DNA of 63,172 bases. Origin: Desulfuromonas sp. TF (GTDB taxonomy: Bacteria > Desulfobacterota > Desulfuromonadia > Desulfuromonadales > ATBO01). Below, in pieces: positions 35,974-44,163 of this stretch. Within the stretch, counting starts at the first letter, position 1. Each line of letters starts with the position of its first letter. A program made the translations under genes and the position numbers. The stretch covers positions 324,048 through 387,219 of the forward strand of contig NZ_KI421412.1 of assembly GCF_000472285.1 (NCBI RefSeq), written 5' to 3'. The notes beneath the pieces were generated by a model. That model did no database searches. It saw only the letters and a program-made list of their open reading frames with translations, and had not been told where the DNA came from.

Positions 35974-36010
35974 TTGTTCAGTAGTTAACCAGACCGAACA
36001 ACCTTGTCAA
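35974..36010 (-). promoter_or_regulatory. Promoter with TetR-type operator before the porin gene
   Basis: On the minus strand a perfect -35 TTGACA (36005-36010) is followed by a 28-base dyad (35974-36001): TTGTTCGGT, ten bases centred on GTTAAC, ACTGAACAA. The dyad covers the spacer and -10 region, where a repressor would block polymerase. The -10 (TAACTA at 17 bases) is poor. Dyads of the form CGGT..GTTAAC..ACTGAA resemble TetR/AcrR operators. In Geobacter a TetR-family protein (OrfR) sits beside omcB, but none is in this window. The rest of 35846-36274 shows only the terminator at 36215. Confidence 0.5.
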
Positions 36011-36214
36011 TACGTTCTGTAATAAATATTTATCTCGGTTCCCCGGTCCGACGGGTTTTTTTCAACTATTTCTTGACGTTGAACCTGCCGCACTCGAAAG
36101 AAAGAATCTTACATTTTTCCTTTTAGCTGCGCAAGCGCGATCGTTAATTATATCGAACGTTTATTGAATACAGGATGGACATCCTTTTTGGCGGGTTCAT
36201 CAGAGAAAGCAATG

Positions 36215-36237
36215 GGGGCGGCTTTTCAAGCCGCCCC
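36215..36237 (-). terminator. Hairpin after the 16-heme OmcB-like gene
   Basis: GGGGCGGCTT and AAGCCGCCCC form ten perfect pairs with loop TTC. The minus-strand flank has only a scattered T-tract, so termination may be partial and the porin genes could still be reached by read-through. Confidence 0.5.
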
Positions 36238-36274
36238 ATGATTTTCATAAGCTAAAACAGTTTGATGCCAGGAG

Positions 36275-39200
36275 TTAATTTCCGTGGCAGAAGTTGCACT
36301 GGCCGCCCGTTATTTGAGCATTGTGGCATTCTCCGCAGAAACCATGACCGGATGCTTGTCCATCGATACCGATGGCCTGGGGGGGATCCGTGTCATGGCA
36401 GGTGGCGCAATTCCCCTCTTCGCGGGCGACGTGATTCGTGTGGCTGAAGGTGATATTGCCGAAAGCGTTTTCAAAGATCACGGTGGTCGGAGGAGTTGGC
36501 GGCTCTGCACCTGCGGTTGTAATCACCACTGCGTCCGAAGCGGTCGCCTCCCCATCGCTCACTTCGAGCAGGATGGTATAGGATCCCGCCACGTCGGGCG
36601 TGAAGGTCGGGGTGGACGTGGTCGGGTTCACCAGGGCGGCGGCACTCCCCGCCGGCGCCTGGGTGATGGTCCAGCTGAACGTCAACAGCGCTCCTTCCGG
36701 ATCAGAGCTGGCGCTGCCATCCAATTGGACCGGGCTCCCCACGGCCACATCGCTCTGGTCCACACCTGCAGAGGCCGTCGGGGCCTGATTGCCGCCCGGC
36801 GGAGGCTGAACGCCGTCGCCCGGCCGGGTGCCCGCAACGGAGTTGTTCAGTTGATTGTCGTCCAGGTCGTCGAGGGAATCGTAGAGTGCCTGGATAACAT
36901 ATTTGTAGTTGTGAATATCGCTGCACGGATCCTGGGCGGAGTGGAAGTTGAAGGCCGCCGCCAGCAGCCGGTCATCGAATAGGTTGTAACTGTTATCCGT
37001 CCCGGCGATGAAGAAGTAGGGGTAGCTGCCGGGCCTGTACTCGATCGGGGTACCGATGATGGTGGCGGCGTAATTCTGGATCGCCGTCAGCAGAGCGCCG
37101 GCCGGAACGTTTACGCCGTCCCCGGCAAAACCGTCGATCTCGCCTTGGAAGCTTTCGCCGGTACCGTCGCCGTCATAATCGACATTCGCCGCGCCGAAGG
37201 GCAGTCCGAGCTGTTCGAAACTGTCCACGATGCTCTGATGGCAGAGGTTGCAATCGGTGATTTGCGGCTCGAAGGTATGGTCGGCGGCCCCCGAGCGCAT
37301 GTGACAGTCAACGCAGACACTCAGTCCCTCTCCGTGCCCCGGGAAGGTGTTCTGTCCGAGGTAGGTTCGACCGGCGTATTCGAAATGAGCGGTGACATCG
37401 GAGCCGAAAAGAATGGCGGCGGCGGCGAAATAGTGCCGGTTGATGAATCGCCCGTGCTGGTCGGCCTCATCGATCGCCTGCTGGACATCGACACCGGAAG
37501 CGCGCCCCTGGTGGCAGGCCATGCACATGTTGCTGGGGCCGTTCAGGGTCGCTGTGGCGCCGGAGGGGAAGGTCACCGGTTCAACTGCGGTGAAAGTGGC
37601 CCGATCGTCCCACAGGGTGTTGGCGTTGGCCCAGAAAGCTGGGTTGTTCCCGTCGGTGTGACAGGCGCCGCAGGACACCACCTGCTGCGGATCATTGACG
37701 GGATTCGAAGGTACCGGTTCCTCTACAGAGCCATCCAGGGCAAAGTCACGGAAACCGTCCGCGCTGTGACACTTTGCGCAGGTGGTCGGGATTTCGCCGT
37801 CCGCATTCCAATGGTTGAACGGCTCGCCGGCGAAATCGGCGTGGCCGCTCTGCAACCATTGGTCGACATAGAGGTTGGTGCGGGCGGCTGGATCGATGTT
37901 GCCGGCCGCATCGAGGGGGAATTTCGCGACATAATCCGCCTCCAGCGCCTGCAGCTCCTCATCGGTGAGGGCGTCGTGGCACTGGTTGCAGGAGTTGGGG
38001 ACTCCGGCCGAAGGCGCCGTCGAGAGGGACTGCTCGGGACGGATGACGTTGAAGGTGTGCGCACGGATGTCGAAGTTCACGGCCGTTTTGGCCACGAACG
38101 GCATATGACATTCGACGCAGTTGCTTGTCTTCAGGTCTCCCAGGTCATCCCCGGGAATCCCCAGCACCGGGTCGGTGTTGTCCCCTTGGGGGTTGTAGAC
38201 GTGCTGGGTGTGGCTGATGACGGAAGCCTTCAGGTTGGCCGACGGCCCGTTCAGCCAGACGTCCGCCACCGCTTCGAGCGTAATGTCAGCGAAGGGCGCC
38301 TGTCCCGCATGGCAGGAGAGACAGAGGGTATTGTCATCAGCTTTGGTCTTGATGCGGATCTCGCCGCCGTTGATGCCGCCGGGGACTTCCCGCTCGGTGA
38401 CGATCTGAAAACCGGTAGGGGCGTTGTTATCGTGCAGCTCGTGGCAATCGAAGCAGCGGATCACGGCATGGGGACCGTTCAGCATGTCGATGTACTGCTG
38501 ATGATGCTGACGGGAGGCCACGAAATTGCCGCCGGAAGGCTCGCCGCCCCAGTACTGGCTGTTGAAGCGGCCGGGATCCAGTCCCGAACCGGCACCCGCC
38601 GCGGAACCGGCATCCCATACGTAGTAGGCGTTTAGGTCATCGCCGATCTTGTAATGCTGCAGCTGGCCGGTCGCCGGCTCGAAAATCGCCGGGAAGGGGG
38701 ACCGCCCCGGAGTTTCCTCGCTCGCCTCGGCGAAGAAATCCGTGAAGGTTTCGCGGGAAAGACCGCGGATGTGGCACTGGCCGCAGACCTGGTTGCCCAG
38801 ATCGACGTCGAGATCGGTCCGGGGATTGAAAATGTCTGTCGGGTCCTGGCTGACCACATGCGCGCTCCCCGGCCCGTGGCAGCGCTCGCAGCCGATGTTG
38901 ATCTCGTCCAGATCGCCGTCCAGATCGAAATCGATGGCGCCGTTCGGATCTGCCGTGTCGACTTGGGCCGGCTGAACCTGGAGAGGAGTGACGAAGGTTG
39001 TGTCAGCCCCGGGGTTCAGCGGGGTGTCCTCGTCATCGATGATCCCGAGGGAGAGCATGATGCCGCGGTTGATGGTCTCGCTGTAGAACGCCGCTCCCTT
39101 GGCCTGGTGCGGTGAAAACTCCAGGGGCTTGCGGTGCACGAGCTTGTGCAGGGTCAGCCCCCAGTTCTCCTTGTCCCCATGGCAGGAGAGACAGCGGCTG

Positions 39201-39952
39201 GAGCCGACGAACGTCCGCTCTTCGCCGTCGATGATGTGGATGGCTTCTCCCGGCAGCGCCACTTCCTGCCCCAGGTTATTCTTGACCAGGGTATAGCCGG
39301 TCTGATGGCAGCCGGCACAATCCCCGTCGAAGGCGGCCGAGGCGCCGGGGGTCGTCAGACTGTCATTGCTCGGATTGAACCAGCGCTCCGCGTGATAGGG
39401 CACCCATTTGAGCGTCAGTCCATCAGGATGCTCCTGGTATCGGTCATTGAACTGGAGCGGCGAGATGTGCTTGCTGGCGCTGTTGGGCAGTTCCACGATA
39501 TAGCGCTGCTTATAGTTCCGCTCCCCGCCGTAGGTGATGAAGACGGGGTAGGTGGCCGTCTCGTCGCTTGTCAGATTTTTCACCTGAAGGGCGAATCGGT
39601 CGTTCTCCTTGATGATCTGAGCCGAATATTTTTTCGCAAAGGCGTCCTGCGTTTCAGGAAGCCCGGCAATCTCCGTGCCGCCCAGCCCCAGTTCGAAATG
39701 GGTGCGCCAGACGTCATCATTCGTGGCTGGGGTTCCCTTGCTGTCGACGTAAAAAACCACCTGTTCGGCCGCTTCGGGATTCGGAGTCACGTCTGTCCCA
39801 GTTCCTGGCATACCGGTGCCGGGCGGGCCTTGCGGGCCTTCTGGGCCTTGCGGGCCGCGATCCCCATCGTCACCTTCGCATCCGGCGAGAGCGAGGGCGA
39901 CACCCGTAAAGACAATCAGTAAAAGACGGATCCACTTCTGTGAATTTTTCAT
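36275..39952 (-). CDS. OmcB-like lipoprotein cytochrome, 16 hemes, with PKD and triheme C-terminal domains
   Basis: The start MKNSQKWIRLL at 39952 has GGAGG upstream. Lipobox VALALAGC is followed by a collagen-like Gly-X-Y run (EGDDGDRGPQGPEGPQGPPG). A beta-rich domain follows, then 13 CXXCH motifs (CAGCH to CNLCH) and the same C-terminal block as the neighbouring OmcB-like protein (SYPYFFIAGTDN, HNYKYVIQALYDSLDDLDD). Unlike that protein it continues: a Pro-rich linker, a PKD/Ig-like domain (about residues 1060-1150, ANAGVDQSDVAVGSPVQLDGS type), and a final small domain with three motifs (CATCH, CGECH, CNFCH) like a c7-type triheme module. It is upstream of the porin gene and probably the outer cytochrome of the same or an alternative conduit. 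Confidence 0.85.
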   Translation of the reverse strand: MKNSQKWIRLLLIVFTGVALALAGCEGDDGDRGPQGPEGPQGPPGTGMPGTGTDVTPNPEAAEQVVFYVDSKGTPATNDDVWRTHFELGLGGTEIAGLPETQDAFAKKYSAQIIKENDRFALQVKNLTSDETATYPVFITYGGERNYKQRYIVELPNSASKHISPLQFNDRYQEHPDGLTLKWVPYHAERWFNPSNDSLTTPGASAAFDGDCAGCHQTGYTLVKNNLGQEVALPGEAIHIIDGEERTFVGSSRCLSCHGDKENWGLTLHKLVHRKPLEFSPHQAKGAAFYSETINRGIMLSLGIIDDEDTPLNPGADTTFVTPLQVQPAQVDTADPNGAIDFDLDGDLDEINIGCERCHGPGSAHVVSQDPTDIFNPRTDLDVDLGNQVCGQCHIRGLSRETFTDFFAEASEETPGRSPFPAIFEPATGQLQHYKIGDDLNAYYVWDAGSAAGAGSGLDPGRFNSQYWGGEPSGGNFVASRQHHQQYIDMLNGPHAVIRCFDCHELHDNNAPTGFQIVTEREVPGGINGGEIRIKTKADDNTLCLSCHAGQAPFADITLEAVADVWLNGPSANLKASVISHTQHVYNPQGDNTDPVLGIPGDDLGDLKTSNCVECHMPFVAKTAVNFDIRAHTFNVIRPEQSLSTAPSAGVPNSCNQCHDALTDEELQALEADYVAKFPLDAAGNIDPAARTNLYVDQWLQSGHADFAGEPFNHWNADGEIPTTCAKCHSADGFRDFALDGSVEEPVPSNPVNDPQQVVSCGACHTDGNNPAFWANANTLWDDRATFTAVEPVTFPSGATATLNGPSNMCMACHQGRASGVDVQQAIDEADQHGRFINRHYFAAAAILFGSDVTAHFEYAGRTYLGQNTFPGHGEGLSVCVDCHMRSGAADHTFEPQITDCNLCHQSIVDSFEQLGLPFGAANVDYDGDGTGESFQGEIDGFAGDGVNVPAGALLTAIQNYAATIIGTPIEYRPGSYPYFFIAGTDNSYNLFDDRLLAAAFNFHSAQDPCSDIHNYKYVIQALYDSLDDLDDNQLNNSVAGTRPGDGVQPPPGGNQAPTASAGVDQSDVAVGSPVQLDGSASSDPEGALLTFSWTITQAPAGSAAALVNPTTSTPTFTPDVAGSYTILLEVSDGEATASDAVVITTAGAEPPTPPTTVIFENAFGNITFSHTNHVAREEGNCATCHDTDPPQAIGIDGQASGHGFCGECHNAQITGGQCNFCHGN

Positions 39953-40078
39953 CTGTTTGCCTCCTTTGCCTGATGGATCGATCTTGTGCACCCACCCGAA
40001 AGAATAACCATGGGCGCCCCCGACACCGGACCATCTTCTCCCCAGCGAACATGATCAACTCCGAATGAAGCAAGGTTA

Positions 40079-40116
40079 ATCCATTTGATCACCGGAAAAT
40101 GCTTTGTCAAATGGAT
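40079..40116 (-). promoter_or_regulatory. Promoter with perfect inverted repeat before the 16-heme gene
   Basis: ATCCATTTGA (40079-40088) and TCAAATGGAT (40107-40116) are perfect inverted arms with 18 bases between them. On the minus strand the upstream arm overlaps a perfect -35 TTGACA (40105-40110) and the other arm lies at the -10 position, where no good TATAAT is seen. This suggests a repressor or activator site. The gene starts about 130 bases downstream. Confidence 0.45.
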
Positions 40117-40220
40117 TTCTTTTATTTCTTAAGGACTTATGTCTCATTAAACGGACTGAGAGGATATGCAAATGAAAGTAGTGTCTCTCGAGAAAGCCTT
40201 CTCTAAAGGAAGAGCTTCGC

Positions 40221-40252
40221 AAAAAAGCCCCCACGATAGTGGGGGCTTTTTT
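40221..40252 (-). terminator. Intrinsic terminator (third of three in series)
   Basis: Fourteen perfect pairs (AAAAAAGCCCCCAC / GTGGGGGCTTTTTT) around loop GATA, with T-tracts on both strands. It is the last of three hairpins behind the OmcA/MtrC-type gene. Confidence 0.85.
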
Positions 40253-40262
40253 GATTCATAAT

Positions 40263-40293
40263 AAAGCCCCGCCTTGAATTAAGGCGGGGCTTT
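40263..40293 (-). terminator. Intrinsic terminator (second of three in series)
   Basis: AAAGCCCCGCCTT and AAGGCGGGGCTTT form 13 perfect pairs around five bases. A T-rich flank (TTATT) follows on the minus strand. Confidence 0.7.
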
Positions 40294-40300
40294 GGTTTCC

Positions 40301-40326
40301 CCCAGGGTCCTGTAGGGGCCCCTGGG
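40301..40326 (-). terminator. GC-rich hairpin (first of three in series)
   Basis: CCCAGGG and CCCTGGG pair, with further G.C-rich pairing inside. No strong T-tract directly follows, so alone it may be a weak or Rho-assisted stop; it lies 20 bases after the OmcA/MtrC-type gene. Confidence 0.45.
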
Positions 40327-40346
40327 TTCTTCTTACAGCTCAGTTA

Positions 40347-42854
40347 TTACAGCTGTCCCTTCTCAAGCATGACTTCCTTCTCAACGTTGGCCCGATAACC
40401 GAAATCCTGGGTTGCATGGACCCGGGTGTCGGACTCGGCATGGCAGGCGGTACAAGCCGCTGCCGCCGGACCGATGACGATGTCATCACTCTGGTCTGCG
40501 TAGTCCGGGCCGACGGGGTCGACCGTCAGGGGAACCGCGATGCTCTGGTCGGGCGCCTCATAGGCCTCCTCGTTGTGGCAGGCCATGCAGCGGTTCGGCG
40601 GCTGCGGGTAATGGACGACAGTCCAGTTGTGGCCGATCGTGGAACCGTTGGTGGAACCGAAGATCGTCTCCCCGTCTTCAGGCCAGCCTTCCGGGAACGG
40701 GTAGTCGACCTCGATCGTGTGGGTTTCGAATCCGCCCTCATCGTCAGGGACCTGGATCTGCTCGAAGAGGGGCGGAGCGAAGACGAAGATACCGCGGCTA
40801 CGGTAGATGGTCCAGGGGAACGCGGCGCTGGTGGGGCTATTCAATATCCGCTTGCTGACACCGTGAATACTGTGGATCATGTGCCGCATGTCGAAGGTCT
40901 CGTTCACTTTGCCGTCATAGGTGGCATCGGTGTTGACGGTGCCGTCGGCGTTGACGATCGCAAACCGCTCTTTACGGTTGTGCTTGTCCCCCGAAGACGG
41001 GTTGTGGCAGATCACGCAGAGCTGCTCGTTGTCGACGCGGTCGCCGCCGTGCTGATACAGGGTGCCCTGATGACAGCCGAGACACTTGTCGTTGTCGACA
41101 GCCATGCGCCGCGGGGTCGCAGCCGACCCGTCCGCGGGATTGAAGGCGAAGGTCGGGGAGGGTTCGCGAACGAAATATTCCTGCCCGACGACTCCGCCGA
41201 AGCGATCGGCCGGCTTGCCGCCGACGGCCAGCAGCACCTTTGATGCATATTCGAGCGCCTCCGGATCCATGACCAGTCCGGTGGTGCTTGCGACATTCGC
41301 CGCGCAGGTGGTGGTCAGGTCGTCGAAAAGACCCTGGGCACCGTCGGGCTGGCCAGGATTGGCGCCGACAAACTCGTTGACCCAGTCATCGCCTTTGGCA
41401 TAGGCCAGGTAGGCGCCGAGTTCCTGGAAGGTCGGACCGGCCGAGAGGTCGGTGTTGCAGGGGTCGACCGGAGCGCCGTTCTTGGAGGCCGTCCAGGTGA
41501 AGCTCACGTTGGAGCCGTCGGCCGTCACCGATTCAATGGCGAAGGTGACGTTGTCGGGATTAGTGAAGGAGATGTCTTCGCCGCGGAAGAAGGAATCCTC
41601 GTGAGAGTCGAGTATGAATTCATCATGGAAGTCTGCGGCTTCATCCTTGGAAGCTGCTATCCCGCCAGGCTCATGACAGCTGGTCGTACAGCTTGAGTTG
41701 GGGGTAAGGCTCTGGTGAAGACCGGCCAAGCCACCGCCCGTGGCAACTGCCTCGGAGAAATTCTCCCAGCTGTTGTGACAGCTGAAGCACAGGTAGTAGG
41801 AGGGCGGCATGGAGGCCACGATCTCGTTACGGTCGATGCCGCCTTCGTCGCGGTGACAGACAGAGCAGTTGCGCATGCTGGACGGGAAGCCGATGGACCA
41901 GCGGTCCTCGATATTCGCGGTATCATCGGCGGCGGTGGTCCGGAAAAAGGTCTCTTCCGGCATGTTGTGCGAATTGTGAATGCCGTGGATGTACTCGGCG
42001 AGGTTGCTGCCGAAGATGGGATCTTCATCGGGCACGCCGTCTCCATCGGTGTCAATCTCAAATTGTGTAAACAGGTTGCCCGTGACTTCGTCACGGCTGA
42101 TGTAGCCGGTCGTCCGCTCGCCCCGCACGTGGCAGATCTGGCAGTTGGAGCCGCCGACCGCATAGTGGAAGAACTTATTGTTCCAGGCAGGGAACGGTTC
42201 GTGGCAGGCTTGGCAGGCGCTGTCGGTGACGAGGTCGCGGGTCGGCGGGGTGCCGTTCTCGACGATAACTATCGGCCGCTCGTTGGAAACATCCGACTGC
42301 ATCTGGATCAGATAGGTCGAGTCCGCGATGACGTTGGCCGCGGGCACGGTAGCGGTGTAGCGACCGCGGACGGCAGGAACGTTTACAACCGTGACGGCGT
42401 CCGCGATAGAGTCGCGCCGGAGAGAGGCCGTAGCGAGCAGAGTCGCGTTGGGGGGGAACTCCTGGGTGGGATCGTCGTAGTGCACGTAGGCACGGCGCAG
42501 CGTGAAATCATTGCTCGGCACGCCATCCAGCTCGACATCGAAGGTGATCACCAGATCGCCTCCGACGTCCTCCTGGCTGACAACTTCAGCGGTGGCCACG
42601 TCCGTTATCTCATGAATCTCCGCGACGCTGTTGTGGCAGACGCCGCAGGTTTCGAGGTCGGGCTCACCTTGGCCCGTGAGCTGGTTCGCGAACTCTTCCT
42701 CGGTCCCGGTGAAGCCGTTCTCCACCGCAATGTCAAAAGCGGACTTGCCGGGCGCGCCGTCATCTCCGTCGTCCCCCTCGCATCCCACCAGGGCGACGGA
42801 TGTGATCAACAGCGCTACCAAAAGAATCCTGCGCAACATCCTGAACCTTCTCAT
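40347..42854 (-). CDS. OmcA/MtrC-family decaheme lipoprotein cytochrome
   Basis: The start MRRFRMLRRILL at 42854 has AAGGAGAAGG upstream. Lipobox SVALVGC is followed by EGDDGDDGAPG, a short collagen-like stretch, and a spacer SAFDIAVENGFTGTEEEF. Nine canonical motifs (CGVCH, CQACH, CQICH, CSVCH, CFSCH, CLGCH, CVICH, CMACH, CTACH) and one CX3CH (CTTSCH), ten in total. HGGDRVDNEQLCVICHNP and MRHMIHSIHG are signatures of OmcA/MtrC proteins, whose surface decahemes pass electrons to minerals and flavins. An N-terminal beta-domain separates the first heme from the second. Own promoter and triple terminator, so it is expressed alone and is likely a surface terminal reductase. Confidence 0.88.
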   Translation of the reverse strand: MRRFRMLRRILLVALLITSVALVGCEGDDGDDGAPGKSAFDIAVENGFTGTEEEFANQLTGQGEPDLETCGVCHNSVAEIHEITDVATAEVVSQEDVGGDLVITFDVELDGVPSNDFTLRRAYVHYDDPTQEFPPNATLLATASLRRDSIADAVTVVNVPAVRGRYTATVPAANVIADSTYLIQMQSDVSNERPIVIVENGTPPTRDLVTDSACQACHEPFPAWNNKFFHYAVGGSNCQICHVRGERTTGYISRDEVTGNLFTQFEIDTDGDGVPDEDPIFGSNLAEYIHGIHNSHNMPEETFFRTTAADDTANIEDRWSIGFPSSMRNCSVCHRDEGGIDRNEIVASMPPSYYLCFSCHNSWENFSEAVATGGGLAGLHQSLTPNSSCTTSCHEPGGIAASKDEAADFHDEFILDSHEDSFFRGEDISFTNPDNVTFAIESVTADGSNVSFTWTASKNGAPVDPCNTDLSAGPTFQELGAYLAYAKGDDWVNEFVGANPGQPDGAQGLFDDLTTTCAANVASTTGLVMDPEALEYASKVLLAVGGKPADRFGGVVGQEYFVREPSPTFAFNPADGSAATPRRMAVDNDKCLGCHQGTLYQHGGDRVDNEQLCVICHNPSSGDKHNRKERFAIVNADGTVNTDATYDGKVNETFDMRHMIHSIHGVSKRILNSPTSAAFPWTIYRSRGIFVFAPPLFEQIQVPDDEGGFETHTIEVDYPFPEGWPEDGETIFGSTNGSTIGHNWTVVHYPQPPNRCMACHNEEAYEAPDQSIAVPLTVDPVGPDYADQSDDIVIGPAAAACTACHAESDTRVHATQDFGYRANVEKEVMLEKGQL

Positions 42855-42953
42855 TGTCCTTCTCCTTTCCAAGAGAATGAAAGTAAGGTTGGCCCGGTCC
42901 CCCATGGACCTGGACCTGCTTTCTTCACCGATCGGAAATAGACGCATCGGTTA

Positions 42954-42982
42954 AGTATCAGTTGCAAACAGGATCCGTTCAA
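42954..42982 (-). promoter_or_regulatory. Sigma-70-type promoter candidate for the OmcA/MtrC-type gene
   Basis: On the minus strand TTGAAC and GATACT are 17 bases apart, each matching four of six consensus bases. The start would be near 42947, leaving a leader of about 93 bases. Confidence 0.35.
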
Positions 42983-43583
42983 AAAGCAGTCTGGGTTTGA
43001 CTCACGGCTTCGGGCCAATTCCGCCGCTGGAAAACCCGATCTATGCTCAAAGGAAATACAAACACTTAATTTTTAAGCACTTTATTCCTTTATCACAGAT
43101 TTTGCCGACGTCAAGCACCGGCCCGAAGTTTCTAGAAAGTTGGTCTATAAATTGGCCGCCTCCCCGGTGGTTTGCCGCTAAGAGAGGGAGAATAGAATCT
43201 CACTATTGGCTGGCTGAGAGGGGGCGAAACCGCCTCGGCACTTTAGCGTCCGTTTCCGCCAAAGCACTGAACAGGTGGGGGCACCCGCAGAGCAAACAGG
43301 TTTTGACAATGTAACAGCCGTTTTTGATGTTGCAAGCGGCAGGAGTGCAGTTTTATTTATTTTCAATCAATCGGAAAAGCTTTTGAAAGTTCGATCTTTT
43401 TTCGCGTGAGGAGGGAAGGAAGGGGATTAGCTGGAAAGGATGTGCAGGGATTTTCCTGGAGAGCATGCTGCCCCCCTGGGGTCTATGGGGGAGGCGGGGT
43501 TAGCAAAACAATGTGTGGAATCACCGCCCGCCCCATTTTCAAGCGTTGTTTTTTCAGAAATAGGGATTTCTTCCACCAGGCCC
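42983..43583. other. Gene-free stretch with an unexplained GC-rich structured block
   Basis: About 600 bases without a convincing gene. Bases 43147-43316 contain near-inverted segments (GGCGAAACCGCC at 43223 and GGCGGAAACGG reading back from 43259) and end in AT-rich DNA. The first bases, AAATTGGCCGCC, recur nearly unchanged at 44075 (AATTTGGCCGCC). This might be the remnant of an insertion sequence or a structured RNA; I could not identify it. Short open frames here have no homology that I recognise. Confidence 0.3.
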
Positions 43584-43976
43584 CTACTGAACCTTCTTTT
43601 GCTGTTCGGCCCTTTTCCGGTTGACAAAATCCTTTCTGACCTGCTCGATCTCCTCATCGGTCAGAGCCGGCGTATTGCCGGAATAGGCGTCCTGAAAGCC
43701 CCGGGCCAGCAACTCGGGATTTAGGTCCAGATTCTGCCGGTCGAGGTCCAGCCCGATCACGAGGCCGAGGGCATAACTCATTTTCTCTTCCAGGCTCTTC
43801 AGATTGACCATCTCGTGCTTATCCGTCTCCCCACCGAGATGAAGACCGACCGAATATTTTTTATTCCCTTCCCGATCCGTCAGAGAAGAACCTTCCTGCT
43901 CCCGCCGACAACCGGCGACAAGAAATACAAGCAGAGTCAGGGCGATAAAGGTGGTGGTCCCAAAGTCTTTTTTCAT
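43584..43976 (-). CDS. Lipoprotein with only the FKBP N-terminal (dimerisation) domain
   Basis: The start MKKDFGTTTFIAL at 43976 has GGAG at eight bases. Lipobox VFLVAGC. The mature part has SLEEKMSYALGLVIGLDL, then LNPELLARGFQDAYSG and LTDEEIEQVRKDF, which is the helical FKBP_N domain of Mip/FkpA/FklB proteins. These normally continue into a catalytic FKBP domain of about 100 residues; here translation stops after KRAEQQKKVQ and the following DNA does not encode one in any minus frame. About 130 residues in all. It may act as a dimerising chaperone or be a truncated gene. Monocistronic. Confidence 0.75.
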   Translation of the reverse strand: MKKDFGTTTFIALTLLVFLVAGCRREQEGSSLTDREGNKKYSVGLHLGGETDKHEMVNLKSLEEKMSYALGLVIGLDLDRQNLDLNPELLARGFQDAYSGNTPALTDEEIEQVRKDFVNRKRAEQQKKVQ

Positions 43977-44163
43977 TCTCATGACTCCTTTCACGAATCT
44001 TCACGGGTAAAAAGGGCGCATTTTTCGAAAAGACGATCCCCTTGTATATCGTTAAATTGTGGGCTCCGCTACTGTGAATTTGGCCGCCGTGTTGCTGCTG
44101 GAGCCTGCCACAGGGGATGTGCAGTGCGACTTCTGAAGGGAAGGAATGCACTCGGGGCGACGA

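Noticed and set aside
43147-43316. Insertion sequence of the IS21 type
   Set aside because: The recurring GGCCGCC edge suggested it, but there is no transposase remnant and only one partial inverted end.
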